Counted from the stretch's first letter, positions 1 to 8,392 are shown. The stretch is 28,569 nucleotides of DNA from Candidatus Bathyarchaeota archaeon B26-1 (GCA_001593925.1 LUCD01000034.1:1-28569); one strand, 5' to 3'. The notes: generated by a model not told the origin, from the letters alone. Translations and numbers: made by a program.

Positions 1-1091
1 TCGAGGGTTACACGGTCGATTTCGTCCCGTGCTTCAGGGTTAAGGAAGCCTCTGAAGCGGCTTCCTCGGTAGATAGAACCCCTCTCCACACCCTCTACAT
101 GAAACGGAGACTCAGCGACCCGGTGAGGGACGAGGTTCGCCTGCTGAAGAGGTTCATGAAGGGGATAGGAACCTACGGGGCGGAGATAAAAGTCGGCGGC
201 TTCAGCGGATACCTATGCGAGGTCCTAATACTCCACTACGGGTCGTTCCTGAAGGTTCTAGAAGCAGCCTCCAAGTGGAAGAGGGGGGAACTGATCGACG
301 TCGAGAACCATTATAGGGGTAGAAGAGAAGACGCCGAAAAGCTCTTCCAAGGCGCTCCGTTGATAGTGGTCGACCCTATAGATGAGACGAGGAACCTAGC
401 CTCATCCATCGGGAAGACGAGGCTCAACGAGTTCATAGCGGCCTCCAGAGAGTTCCGGAAGAGGCCCAGCCTCAGATTCTTCTACCCCGGAGACGTGGAG
501 CCCATCCCGGCTGGAAGGCTCCGCGAAGTATTGGAGCGTAAGGGAACATCCATGGTGATCGTGAAGTTCGGCCCGGTTGAGGCTGTGCCGGACATCTTAT
601 GGGGCCAGCTCTACAAGTCTCGTAGAGCTATAAGAGGGCTGATCCGACGCCACGGCTTCCGTATCATCCGGGACCACATCTGGAGCGACGAGGAGAACCT
701 CAACGTTCTCCTCTTCGAGCTGGAGAGCCTCCGCCTCCCAGCCGCGAAGAAACATGCCGGCCCACCCTTAGAGAAGGCTGAGGACTGCGAACGTTTCCTC
801 GAGAAGTATCTCAACTCGGAGCTCGCGGTCTCCGGCCCAAGGGTGGAGGGCGACCGGTGGGTCGTTGAGGTTAGGAGACCCTACACCGACGCCGCAACGC
901 TCCTGAAGGAGGAGCTGAAGGATGGGGGGAGAACCCTAGGCGTAGCCAGCCTAGTCTCTAAGGCAATATCCGAGTCGCTTGAGGTCCTCGTAGACCATGA
1001 GATAGCCTCCCTGTACAAATCCAACCGGGAGTTCGCGAAGTTCCTAACAGAGTACCTTTCTGGGAGGCCTAGGTGGCTCGAGAGGGATTAA
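1..1091 (+). CDS. cca: CCA-adding enzyme (tRNA nucleotidyltransferase), archaeal class I, 5'-truncated by window edge
   Basis: Adds or repairs the 3'-terminal CCA of tRNAs in the cytoplasm, using CTP and ATP. The frame is open from base 3 and reads GYTVDFVPCF, then VDRTPLHTLY, before the first ATG at 99. These match the archaeal CCA enzyme palm, including the third metal-binding carboxylate (D of VDFVPC). The gene therefore starts upstream of the window, and the ATG at 99 is internal. Downstream, the segment GIGTYGAEIKVGGFSGYLCE is a family hallmark. The rest covers the body and tail domains that hold tRNA. About 363 residues are visible; the family usually has about 430-460, so roughly the first 80, with the GS motif and first two carboxylates, are missing. 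The kinase gene follows after only 4 nt and is probably co-transcribed. Family assignment is firm; the fusion with a bacterial-type class II enzyme is excluded by the motifs. Confidence 0.93.
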   Translation, partial: EGYTVDFVPCFRVKEASEAASSVDRTPLHTLYMKRRLSDPVRDEVRLLKRFMKGIGTYGAEIKVGGFSGYLCEVLILHYGSFLKVLEAASKWKRGELIDVENHYRGRREDAEKLFQGAPLIVVDPIDETRNLASSIGKTRLNEFIAASREFRKRPSLRFFYPGDVEPIPAGRLREVLERKGTSMVIVKFGPVEAVPDILWGQLYKSRRAIRGLIRRHGFRIIRDHIWSDEENLNVLLFELESLRLPAAKKHAGPPLEKAEDCERFLEKYLNSELAVSGPRVEGDRWVVEVRRPYTDAATLLKEELKDGGRTLGVASLVSKAISESLEVLVDHEIASLYKSNREFAKFLTEYLSGRPRWLERD

Positions 1092-1095
1092 GAGC

Positions 1096-1881
1096 GTGGA
1101 TTCGAGCTCACCAAGCCGGATCGTCAGGCTTGAATCCTTGAGGAACGAACCTTACTGCAGAGTAGTCTGTTACCCAAACTACAGCCCCGACGAGTTGGAG
1201 CGGCGTCTCAGAGAGATGGCGAGGCTGGGGGTCGAAGCCCTCGAGTTCTCAGGGAGCAGCTTCATCCTGAACGTTCCGGTTCTCGGTAAGGGTTGCGTCG
1301 GGGTGGTCGTCGCGGCCTACACGGAGGCTGGTAAAGCAGCTCTGAAGATCAGGAGGACGGACGCCAACAGGGAGAGCATGAAGAGGGAAGCCGAGATGCT
1401 GAGGCTCGCGAACTCCGTGGAGGTCGGCCCCAGACTCATCGCAGAGTCCGAGAACATACTCATGATGGAGTTTATTGAGGGAACCCTCCTACCCGAATGG
1501 ATCAAAACCTTGAACGGGGAGGAACGTGAGGTTAAAGAGAGGGTTCGAAGGGTTCTCAGAGAGGTCTTGGAGCAGTCTAGAAGGCTCGATAAGATAGGCT
1601 TGGACCACGGAGAGCTCAGCCGGGCTTCTAGGCACATCATAATCGGCCCCGACGAAAGCGTGCACATCCTAGACTTCGAGACCGCAAGCGTCAAGAGGAG
1701 GGTGTCAAACGTGACGTCGGTCAGCCAGTTCCTCTTCGTCGGGGGAGGCGTAGCAGAGGCCGTGGCTGAGAAGCTTGGAGAGGTTAGGAGAGAAGAGGTG
1801 ATCCAAGCCTTAAGAGCCTACAAGACAGAGAGGAGTGACGAGGCCTTCCACGAGCTCCTGAAGGCCTGCAGGTTGATCTGA
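1096..1881 (+). CDS. Predicted small serine/threonine protein kinase (COG2112-like)
   Basis: A 261-residue kinase-fold protein. Visible elements: beta-3 lysine in AALKIRR (K84), alpha-C glutamate in KREAEML (about E98-E100), a catalytic-loop equivalent DHGELSRASRH (residues 170-180), and the metal site ILDFETAS (D193) with DFE in place of DFG. No HRD-type aspartate is seen: HGE stands where HxD is expected, as I recall for archaeal COG2112 kinases. It may therefore be an atypical kinase or a weakly active one. The first 60 residues precede the kinase core and are unassigned. The start is GTG, 4 nt after the cca stop, with GAGAGGG about 10 nt upstream, so it is likely translated with cca. The substrate is unknown. 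Confidence in the kinase fold is good; in activity, low. Confidence 0.75.
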   Translation: MDSSSPSRIVRLESLRNEPYCRVVCYPNYSPDELERRLREMARLGVEALEFSGSSFILNVPVLGKGCVGVVVAAYTEAGKAALKIRRTDANRESMKREAEMLRLANSVEVGPRLIAESENILMMEFIEGTLLPEWIKTLNGEEREVKERVRRVLREVLEQSRRLDKIGLDHGELSRASRHIIIGPDESVHILDFETASVKRRVSNVTSVSQFLFVGGGVAEAVAEKLGEVRREEVIQALRAYKTERSDEAFHELLKACRLI

Positions 1882-1911
1882 ATCGTCCTGAAAGCAGAGG
1901 CTGATGTGTCC

Positions 1912-2805
1912 TCAGTAGATTGGAACCCCTTCCTTGGGGTCCCTAACAATTTCGTTGAACCTCTCGAGAATCTTCCTTGTTATAGGCCCGATCCTTCCGG
2001 CTCCTATAGTCCGCTTGTTGACTTCCCTTATAGGCATGATCTCGGCCGCCGTCCCCGTCAGGAACGCTTCATCCGCGTTGTAGAGGTCGGTTGGGGTCAC
2101 GTCCTTCTCGATCACGGCTAGACCCATCTCTTTGGCGATCCTCTTGACGACGTTGGCGGTTATCCCGGATAGGGCTCCGGAGCTGGAGGACGGCGTTATG
2201 AGGGTGTCGCCCTTCACTAGGAAGATGTTCTCCCCAGTCGCCTCACAGACGAAGCCCCTATGATCAAGCATTAAAGCCTCGTCTGCACCCGCGTTATTCG
2301 CCTCTATCTTTGAGAGTATACTATTCAAGTAGTTGAGAGACTTTATCTCGTGGGTAGTGGCGTCAACTGGGTCCCTCCTAACCCAAGAGATCACCATACT
2401 TATGCCCTTTTCGAGTCTCTCCCTGTCGTAGAGCTGGAGGAGAGGCTCCGCAATTATTATGACTGAGGGCTTAGGGCACTTCCTTGGGTCTAACCCTAAA
2501 TCCCCTATTCCTCTCGTCACAACGAGGCGGATGTAGGCGTCTTTGAGGCGGTTCTTCCTCAGAGTCTCCAGTACAGCCTCAATCATCTCCTCCTTGGTGA
2601 GAGGAATCTCCAGCATTATCGCCCCTGCAGAAGTGTAAAGCCGGTCGATATGCTCCCTAAGCTTAAAGACCACCCCACCGTAAGACCTGATCCCCTCGAA
2701 GACTCCGTCCCCGTAGAGGAAGCCGTGGTCGTAGACGGATATCTTCGCCTCGGATTTTGGGTAGTACTCTCCATCTATGTAGATGAGGAGTTCATCTTCA
2801 GACAT
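1912..2805 (-). CDS. ilvE: Branched-chain amino acid aminotransferase (class IV PLP aminotransferase)
   Basis: Transfers an amino group between glutamate and the 2-oxo acids of valine, leucine and isoleucine. The 297-residue protein has the class IV fold signatures: YDHGFLYGDGVFEGIR (residues 25-40), the PLP lysine in EIKSLNYL (K155), the conserved glutamate in CEATGENIF, and the phosphate-binding GALSGITANVV. Length is normal for IlvE. The ATG start is preceded on its strand by GGGAGG about 8 nt upstream. It lies 75 nt downstream of thrS on the same strand, so it could be read through from thrS; an AT-rich stretch in the gap could also hold its own weak promoter. The biosynthetic ilv/leu cluster lies 14 kb away. 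D-amino acid aminotransferase or aminodeoxychorismate lyase are related alternatives, but overall similarity to IlvE is clear. Confidence 0.92.
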   Translation of the reverse strand: MSEDELLIYIDGEYYPKSEAKISVYDHGFLYGDGVFEGIRSYGGVVFKLREHIDRLYTSAGAIMLEIPLTKEEMIEAVLETLRKNRLKDAYIRLVVTRGIGDLGLDPRKCPKPSVIIIAEPLLQLYDRERLEKGISMVISWVRRDPVDATTHEIKSLNYLNSILSKIEANNAGADEALMLDHRGFVCEATGENIFLVKGDTLITPSSSSGALSGITANVVKRIAKEMGLAVIEKDVTPTDLYNADEAFLTGTAAEIMPIREVNKRTIGAGRIGPITRKILERFNEIVRDPKEGVPIY

Positions 2806-2880
2806 AACGTGCCTCCCATAACCCTGTTGAACGCTCTGAATTAGACGGCTCCCGAATAAATCATTTTTCCTATTACCCGA

Positions 2881-4800
2881 TTATCCGAAGAATCTAGGCC
2901 TTTGGGAGAGGGCTCTCGGCAGGGCTAGAGGCTTGAAGGGTTTGCCCCTCGTCTGGTTTTTAATCTCTTCTACGAGCTCTTTAAGGCTCATCTTCTTGAT
3001 CTCGGCCGGCTCCCCAACCTTCTCGGTCTGCCTATCCCTTACGGCTAAGACTCCCGACTCAACCTCCCTCCGCCCCACAACAACTATGTATGGTATCCAC
3101 TCCATCTCAGCCTCCCTTATCTTCTTCTGCAACGTTAGGGGCCTGTCGTCCACGTCAACCCGGATGCGATGACTCTCCATTCCCAACTCGTCCGCGATCT
3201 TCTCGGCGTCCGGTATGAACCGCTCCGAGACGGGGATCACCCTAACCTGAACCGGAGAGAGCCAGACGGGAAACATGGGAGCCTTCCCGTTCAGCTGGTC
3301 TCTGTAAGCCTTCTCAAGCATCGCGTATATGACGCGTTCTATAGCCCCGCTTGGAGAGCAGTGGAGAATCAGAGGATGCCGCCTCTCACCCTTCTCGTCG
3401 ACGTAGGTTATCCCGTACCGCTGTCCGTTCTCGGTGTCGATCTGATCCGTCGAGAGGGCTGAAGCCTTGTCGAGGTTGTCGACGAAGTTGAACTCCCACT
3501 TCAACACGAAATAGAAGAACTGTCTGTCCCACATCTCTATCAAGGCTGGTTTCCCGAACTCCTTCACCAAGGAGGTGACGAACTCCTTGTTCTCCCTGTA
3601 GAAGTCGCGTGTAAACCTCACCGCCAACTCGTAGTCCTCTCTGCCAAGGCCGAAAGCCTCCAAGGTCTCCATGGAGAGCCTAAGCCTCCTCATGACCTCC
3701 TCCTTCGCTTGGTCTAGGTCGGCGCAGAGAGCGTGGCAGTCGGGCATCGTGAAGGCGCGGAGCCTCCTAAGCCCCGAGAGCTCGCCGCTCTTCTCCCTGC
3801 GGAAACTGTACCTCGTCAGCTCGTAGACCCTTAGAGGCAACTGCCTATAAGATATCTGGGCGTCATGCATCATCAGGAACTGCCCGAAACAGGCGCTGAA
3901 CCTCAAGAAATACTCCTTATCCTCGGATTTGACGATGTACTGGCGTGCCGGGAACCTGTTGAAGTAGTCCGCCAAGCTTGGATGTTGAAGATCATACATC
4001 ACAGGGGTCTCAACCTCCATAGCCCCGTACTCGACAACCTTCCTGGTGACGTAGTCCTCTATGAGAGACTTTATGAGGGCGCCTTTCGGGTACCACCTCA
4101 TGTTTCCGGGGTCGCTTCCAGGCTCGTAGTCGGCTATCTCAAGCCTCTTCATGAGGGTGACGTGGGGCGGAACCTGCATGGCAACCCTAACCTTTGAGAT
4201 TTCATACTTGGCGAACTTCTCTAGGTTCCCGTGTCCCGAGAAGTCGAACTCCTCAACCGGAACCATCTTCCCGTCGGGCTGGAGGATGAACCAGTAGGAT
4301 TTAATCTTCTCTTCAGCCTTCAAAGCCTTCGAGACGACTTCCCCGGATGGCTTCTCCTTAACGGCCTCCCGGGCCGGTAGCACGGTCTTGAACTGCTCCG
4401 CTAGGGGATGCCCTTTTATGGAGATCGTGAACTGTTTACACCACCCGAAGGGAGCCCGGTAAGTCTCGATCCCGGCCTCTCTAGCTCGGCGTTCTAGCTC
4501 CCTAAGAACCTTGAGTGCTTCCCGGGGCTTCGCGAGGTTGCTACTCAAATGGGCGTACGGATAGATCAAAATTCTGTCAGCCTTGACGGTGTCGAGGTAT
4601 CCCTTTATGTCCTCGACGGCCCTTAAGACGACGGACTCGTCGTCCCCCTCCTCAACCGACGTGAAGAGGACAACGAGGTCCTCGAGGCGGCAGGTCTCCT
4701 TCCCGCTTTCCTCCGCCTCCTCGATCTCCTTCTCGACGGGTTTATACTCGATGAAGTTTGAGTGGAGCTGGAGTATCCTCAAAGGTTTAACCCCGCTCAA
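2881..4800 (-). CDS. thrS: Threonyl-tRNA synthetase, archaeal type with N-terminal DTD-like editing domain
   Basis: Charges tRNA-Thr. Domain order: residues about 1-145 form the archaeal editing domain (LRILQLHSNFIEY at the start, related to D-aminoacyl-tRNA deacylase, which removes misacylated serine). Residues about 200-510 are the class II catalytic core, with MRWYPKGA, the zinc-site region FSACFGQF, and motif 2 around YRQLPLRVYELTRYSFRRE. The C-terminal about 110 residues are the anticodon-binding domain (PVWLSPVQVRVIPV). At 639 aa it has the size of complete archaeal ThrRS. The longest reading starts at TTG 4800, but family members usually begin directly at M-R-I-L-Q, which corresponds to the in-frame TTG at 4782. 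Neither has a clear SD, so the start is uncertain by six codons. It is followed by ilvE on the same strand. Confidence 0.96.
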   Translation of the reverse strand: MSGVKPLRILQLHSNFIEYKPVEKEIEEAEESGKETCRLEDLVVLFTSVEEGDDESVVLRAVEDIKGYLDTVKADRILIYPYAHLSSNLAKPREALKVLRELERRAREAGIETYRAPFGWCKQFTISIKGHPLAEQFKTVLPAREAVKEKPSGEVVSKALKAEEKIKSYWFILQPDGKMVPVEEFDFSGHGNLEKFAKYEISKVRVAMQVPPHVTLMKRLEIADYEPGSDPGNMRWYPKGALIKSLIEDYVTRKVVEYGAMEVETPVMYDLQHPSLADYFNRFPARQYIVKSEDKEYFLRFSACFGQFLMMHDAQISYRQLPLRVYELTRYSFRREKSGELSGLRRLRAFTMPDCHALCADLDQAKEEVMRRLRLSMETLEAFGLGREDYELAVRFTRDFYRENKEFVTSLVKEFGKPALIEMWDRQFFYFVLKWEFNFVDNLDKASALSTDQIDTENGQRYGITYVDEKGERRHPLILHCSPSGAIERVIYAMLEKAYRDQLNGKAPMFPVWLSPVQVRVIPVSERFIPDAEKIADELGMESHRIRVDVDDRPLTLQKKIREAEMEWIPYIVVVGRREVESGVLAVRDRQTEKVGEPAEIKKMSLKELVEEIKNQTRGKPFKPLALPRALSQRPRFFG

Positions 4801-4869
4801 GCGGATACTTACCGTTCTTATTATGACGGCTTCAGATAAAGATTTTGAGCATTTTCCTCGACAGACAGT

Positions 4870-5524
4870 TCATGTTGCTTGGTCTTCACGTCTAAGGGTT
4901 ACCCTTATAACGAGGAAACCGTCTTCACAGCGGTATCTCACCTTCTCGGGGATCATCCCTTTCGGGAGGCTGTAACTCCTGCTGAAGGCTAATCTCCCAT
5001 CCTTATAAGCCCTCACGGTTAGGCTCTCCGCGAACGTTTGAACCTCTATGTCATCCTCCCTGAAGCCCGGCATCCTCAGCGTTATTATGTAGTCTTCGGC
5101 TTGAACGGTCTTCCCCTCCAGATTCAAGGTTCTCTCGCCGACTCTCACGAATCTGCCCGGTTCAAGAATCCATGGAAGGAAGATCATGAGTATGGTGACC
5201 GCCATGATCAGGAGAATGATCGTTAGGGCGGCTGTTCCTTCAACGGTCCCGATGAAGAATGGAGGAATTATTATGACCCCTCCTCCTGACCAAGAGATCA
5301 CTGAAGCCGCCACCATGAGAAGCATCCCGAAGACTATGAGAGCGAACCCTAAAGACGCGGTTCCGAAGGGCCGCCGCAACCCAATAAGCCGCGAGGCCTC
5401 CCCGGCCTCCTCTAGACAGCGGATACAGAGGCCTCTCTTCGAGTCGAAGGGAGCAGACCAGCCGGTTGCACCTCGAACAGATGAAGAAGGCGCCTTCGCC
5501 CCCGCAGATTTCGCATCTACTCAT
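4870..5524 (-). CDS. Zinc-ribbon membrane protein with C-terminal Hsp20/alpha-crystallin-like domain, split by a frameshift
   Basis: Two overlapping frames make one plausible protein. The 5' frame starts at ATG 5524 and encodes a Cys-rich start, MSRCEICGG then FICSRCNRLVC. Near 5449-5455 the Cys pattern continues only in the other frame, as FDSKRGLCIRCLEEAGEASR followed by LIGLRRPFGTAS, two hydrophobic segments, and the end at 4870. The joined product would have four CxxC-type knuckles, two TM helices, and a C-terminal domain of about 75 residues. That domain (DYIITLRMPGFREDDIEV, SYSLPKGMIPEKVRY, DGFLVIRVTL) looks like a small heat shock/Hsp20 beta-sandwich. A single-base insertion, or loss of a few bases, at the TCCC stretch explains the break. 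If translated separately, the 3' part would start at TTG 5379. The DUF131 gene lies 24 nt upstream. Function is unknown; a membrane-bound chaperone-like role is inference. Confidence 0.6.
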
Positions 5525-5548
5525 CTCGACAAGGGCCTCCGCGCAGTC

Positions 5549-5830
5549 TCATGTTGCTTGGAACCCCTCTGCCAGACTGGCCAGGTTTGGAAGGAGAACA
5601 ATCAGCAACACTCCAACCATGAGTAGTATGGAGATGACCATGAGCAACCTCGTTAAGCGGCTACCCGACCCGAAGATTATCGGGAACGGCCCTATAAGTA
5701 TGACTCCGCCGACGCCTCCCTTCCCCTCCACGCCGCGACGGAGAAAGTTCATAATGAGAAGAATCGCCCCAAAGAGGACCATCAGGAAGCCTGCAAGATA
5801 TAGGAGGGTGGCCAAACCAGCGTCGGGCAT
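5549..5830 (-). CDS. DUF131/TIGR00304-family membrane protein
   Basis: A 93-residue protein with two TM helices: LYLAGFLMVLFGAILLIMNF near the start and LLMVISILLMVGVLLIVLL near the end. Between them is the family hallmark GGVILIGPFPIIFGS, a glycine-rich loop typical of archaeal TIGR00304 proteins, whose function is unknown. I chose ATG 5830 rather than an upstream ATG at 5950 because the extra 40 residues are not membrane-like. A TATA-like element at 5865-5873 also predicts transcription starting near 5843, inside that extension. The frameshifted zinc-ribbon/Hsp20 gene follows after 24 nt, and the two are probably one transcription unit. Confidence 0.72.
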   Translation of the reverse strand: MPDAGLATLLYLAGFLMVLFGAILLIMNFLRRGVEGKGGVGGVILIGPFPIIFGSGSRLTRLLMVISILLMVGVLLIVLLPNLASLAEGFQAT

Positions 5831-5864
5831 AACCTGAACCCTAGATATCTGAAGGATAGAACCC

Positions 5865-5873
5865 AAATATTTA
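5865..5873 (-). promoter_or_regulatory. TATA element for the DUF131 gene
   Basis: On the minus strand the sequence reads TAAATATTT. About 26 nt downstream would put transcription start near 5840-5845, 10-15 nt before ATG 5830. This supports the shorter start. Inference from archaeal promoter geometry. Confidence 0.4.
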
Positions 5874-6031
5874 CTTAACGCTGGCGATGAAAGACGGAGA
5901 GAACATGATAAACCAGTACAGGAGAGCTGTGAATCGTGGGAAACCTGCAACCAAAAGAGGCGGGTCCTCGAAGTGAAGAGGTCTTAGGAATCCACGTATA
6001 ATTGTGGATTTTCCTCAAGAATGTTCGCTTG

Positions 6032-6727
6032 TCAACCCAAGTGCTCCTTTGCACGTTTTATCAGTTCTATGAGGGTTTTCTCCGGGATGCCTGTTTCGAC
6101 GGAGAGTTTCTCAGCTGAGGATTCAGCTAAGTCCTTTATGGTCTTCACCCCCGCGGCTCTGAGCTTCTCAGCCCTCCTAGGTCCAATCCCTCTAATCTTG
6201 GTGAGTTCAAGGGTCTCCTCGATCTCCTCTGGAAGCTCTAAGGGTTTAGCTCCCCTCTCGATCATGAGCCTTTTCCAGTTCATGGTGTAGCCTCCGAGGT
6301 AGGCCCCCACCATGCTCCCGAGAACCGGCATGAAGACGGGTATGTTAACCTCGTACTCGATCCAAGACTGATAGGTTATTATGTAACCGAAGAAAACGTT
6401 TAAAATTATAAGTAATATGACGGAACCGACTATCGCCGGGAAGATCAGAATAACCTTCAAGTTCTCTTTGAGTTTGTGTCCAGTGTATAGGCCGCCGCAG
6501 AACCCGCTTGGTATATAGACGGCCCCTAAAGTGATGAGGGTAATCGCCAACAGAGCTTCATTGAAGGCTCCAACCCCCACACAATTGAAGTATTCAAAGA
6601 GAATGTACAGGCCCCTGAAGAGGAAGGTTCTCAAAAGCAAGGCTGTAAGAAAGTATACTGTGCTCCCCAAAGCTATGTGCAGAGCCAACCTTAAGATTTG
6701 CTCTCTAGATTCTTTCATTATCTTCAT
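6032..6727 (-). CDS. Four-TM membrane protein with C-terminal helix-hairpin-helix domain
   Basis: About 231 residues. The N-terminal 150 contain about four hydrophobic helices (ALHIALGSTVYFLTALLL, EALLAITLITLGAVYI, VILIFPAIVGSVILLIIL, PVFMPVLGSMVGAYLGGY). A cytosolic-looking tail follows. The last 60 residues, LTKIRGIGPRRAEKLRAAGV onward, are a Rad51-N/HhH_5-type helix-hairpin-helix as in DNA- or protein-binding tails. I chose ATG 6727 because it overlaps the upstream stop as ATGA; a TTG at 6736 is the longer alternative and ATG 6718 the shorter. The gene is translationally coupled to 6724-7398. The HhH on an integral membrane protein is unusual, and what it binds is unknown. Confidence 0.7.
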   Translation of the reverse strand: MKIMKESREQILRLALHIALGSTVYFLTALLLRTFLFRGLYILFEYFNCVGVGAFNEALLAITLITLGAVYIPSGFCGGLYTGHKLKENLKVILIFPAIVGSVILLIILNVFFGYIITYQSWIEYEVNIPVFMPVLGSMVGAYLGGYTMNWKRLMIERGAKPLELPEEIEETLELTKIRGIGPRRAEKLRAAGVKTIKDLAESSAEKLSVETGIPEKTLIELIKRAKEHLG

Positions 6728-7398
6728 GTTCCCCAACCCCGCTTATACCTGAGAGTTTCAAGTAGATGGTTAAATATCTCTTGGGTTTTTGGTTGGCTCC
6801 ACCCTTCTTCAACCCCGTAGAAGGCTATGTAATGGAGCATTCCGTTGCGCATCCAAGAGATGAACATCGTTGTCCAATTGTGGACGTTGCCGTCCCTGTC
6901 CCTGTACCCCTTCTCCACCTTCATGGTTAAGTATCTAGCTTCGAACCCGGAGACGAGAACTGTTCCGTTCTCGACGAAGCGTAATGTTGCATTCTCATTC
7001 TCGATCTTCATGTATCTATACCACCTCTCAGCCTCGAAGACGAGGGCTGAGTAGGTATCCGTTAACCCGTTCCTCTCCATATAGTCCCTAGCCGCGTTCT
7101 CATCGTAGACTATGATGCTCACGCCGATCATCAAACCGTTCAAATAGGCGCTAACGTTGTAGAGGGCGACGTGGTACACGACTCCGCTCTCGTTCTCGGT
7201 CACCCACCTTGAAACCCACCATCCCCTATGGAACTCCAGTTCCAAACATTCAGTCTCCAGATAAAAATAATCTCCGCGAGCATGTTCCGCGACTGTGAGA
7301 TAGATGATCGAGAATCCAAACGTTATGAGAGAGCCAATAAGCACTAAAAAGACAACGAACGGTAAGTGTCTAAATAGGCGGCTTTCCACTAATCCCAT
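6724..7398 (-). CDS. Membrane-anchored extracytoplasmic protein of unknown function
   Basis: A 224-residue protein with one N-terminal hydrophobic segment (FVVFLVLIGSLITFGFSIIYL, quoted in part: residues about 14-34) that serves as signal anchor. An extracytoplasmic domain of about 190 residues follows, rich in aromatic residues and with several N-x-S/T sequons (NES, NVS, NAT, NGT, NWT), consistent with a glycosylated exterior domain. I recognise no family. It resembles archaeal anchored proteins with an exosortase-EpsI/DUF3485-like aromatic pattern, but this is too weak to call. ATG 7398 lies only about 2 nt after the predicted transcription start from the TATA at 7422-7431, and no SD is seen, so the mRNA is probably leaderless. 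It overlaps the following HhH gene by 4 nt. Confidence 0.6.
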   Translation of the reverse strand: MGLVESRLFRHLPFVVFLVLIGSLITFGFSIIYLTVAEHARGDYFYLETECLELEFHRGWWVSRWVTENESGVVYHVALYNVSAYLNGLMIGVSIIVYDENAARDYMERNGLTDTYSALVFEAERWYRYMKIENENATLRFVENGTVLVSGFEARYLTMKVEKGYRDRDGNVHNWTTMFISWMRNGMLHYIAFYGVEEGWSQPKTQEIFNHLLETLRYKRGWGT

Positions 7399-7421
7399 CG
7401 GAGACCATAGTGTCGGAAAGT

Positions 7422-7431
7422 GGATATAAAT
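7422..7431 (-). promoter_or_regulatory. TATA element upstream of the 7398 gene
   Basis: Minus-strand reading ATTTATATCC, about 25-30 nt before ATG 7398. The spacing implies an essentially leaderless transcript, which fits the absence of an SD. It probably drives the two-gene unit 7398-6032. Confidence 0.5.
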
Positions 7432-7510
7432 GTGTTGCTAATGTTGATGCCCGACATGCGGAGGGTGTGTAGGTTCTTGATCACAGCGATCATGCCTCCA
7501 AATCCAAAGA

Positions 7511-8329
7511 TTACGAGCCTCCCCTACGTCGGAGGAACCTTACAGTCAAGACCACGGCGACGACGGCCACTACGCCGCCGACCACCTCAACCCACGGAAA
7601 CTTCCTCTCCAATACCGTGAATTGCTTGCTGGCGCTACAATAAGTGAAGGTTTTGTTTCCTTCCCAACTGGCACTGACGGACCAGTTACCCACAGCGTTC
7701 GGTTTAAATGTGAGGGAGAATGTGCCATCATCCCCTGTAGACGCGCTTTTGGTAATGGGCTGTCCCCATACCTGGCTGGGTGGGTTAAAACTAACAATTA
7801 CAGACACGCCTCCGATGGGGACCTCTGAGCCGTTTATGACGGCTACGAGCTTACCGCTGACCTCTAAGCTATCCCCAACCGTGACCTCAGACCTCGGCAG
7901 GGAGATGTAGATCTTGGTCCTCGTTATGGGCGGGAGCACGGTGAAGTTCACCACTTCAGACGTGGCACCATAATACTCGTCGTTCCCGGGCCACGAAGCG
8001 TATACGCGCCAGACACCCTCCATGTCAGGCGTGAAGGTATAACTGTAGTGAGACCCCCATGCACCCACATCAGTCCACGTAGAACGTTGGAGAGATGTGC
8101 CATCAGGCCTAATGAAGGTCAAGGTCACAGGAACCTCTATAAAAGGTATGATGCCCCCGGAAACCGTCACGTCGAGGCCCAGATGAACCTCCCGAGGGCT
8201 AACATCACAGGTGATGCTTGTAGGCACCTTCTCTGCGGCCCCTAGGTTGGGAAGGGCATCCGCAGAGGACATAACAGCCAAAGAAGCCATCAGTACGGTT
8301 AAGAGGGTCACCTTAATAAATGGGCTCAA
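7511..8329 (-). CDS. Secreted, C-terminally anchored protein with two Ig-like domains
   Basis: 272 residues. A signal peptide (FIKVTLLTVLMASLAVMSSA, residues about 4-23) is followed by two tandem Ig-like beta-sandwich units. Unit one, about 36-135, starts TSITCDVSPREVHLGLDVTV and contains FTPDMEGVWRVYASWPGN. Unit two, about 138-240, contains VTVGDSLEVSGKL and FKPNAVGNWSVSASWEGN. The repeated W-x-V-x-A-S-W-x-G-N shows that the domains are paralogous. A C-terminal TM helix (VEVVGGVVAVVAVVLTVRFL) and RRR stop-transfer end the protein, so the Ig domains face outward. The start is TTG 8329 with a strong GGAGGT SD 6 nt upstream. A surface or S-layer-associated role is inference; carbohydrate or protein ligands are unknown. 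Confidence 0.75.
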   Translation of the reverse strand: MSPFIKVTLLTVLMASLAVMSSADALPNLGAAEKVPTSITCDVSPREVHLGLDVTVSGGIIPFIEVPVTLTFIRPDGTSLQRSTWTDVGAWGSHYSYTFTPDMEGVWRVYASWPGNDEYYGATSEVVNFTVLPPITRTKIYISLPRSEVTVGDSLEVSGKLVAVINGSEVPIGGVSVIVSFNPPSQVWGQPITKSASTGDDGTFSLTFKPNAVGNWSVSASWEGNKTFTYCSASKQFTVLERKFPWVEVVGGVVAVVAVVLTVRFLRRRGGS

Positions 8330-8392
8330 ACTTGTACCTCCAAGCTTCCAATTATAAGTATACGCAAATATCGAATTCGTCTCAAAATTATT

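Noticed and set aside
2820..2850. A seven-codon ORF (MIYSGAV) before ilvE as a third leader peptide
   Set aside because: It lacks the R-x-R-R-x-x-F-x-H core and an SD, and could occur by chance.
5240..5524. A separate 94-residue zinc-finger protein
   Set aside because: After residue 24 the frame becomes Arg/Gly-rich noise, while the zinc-ribbon pattern continues in the neighbouring frame. It is the 5' part of the frameshifted gene.
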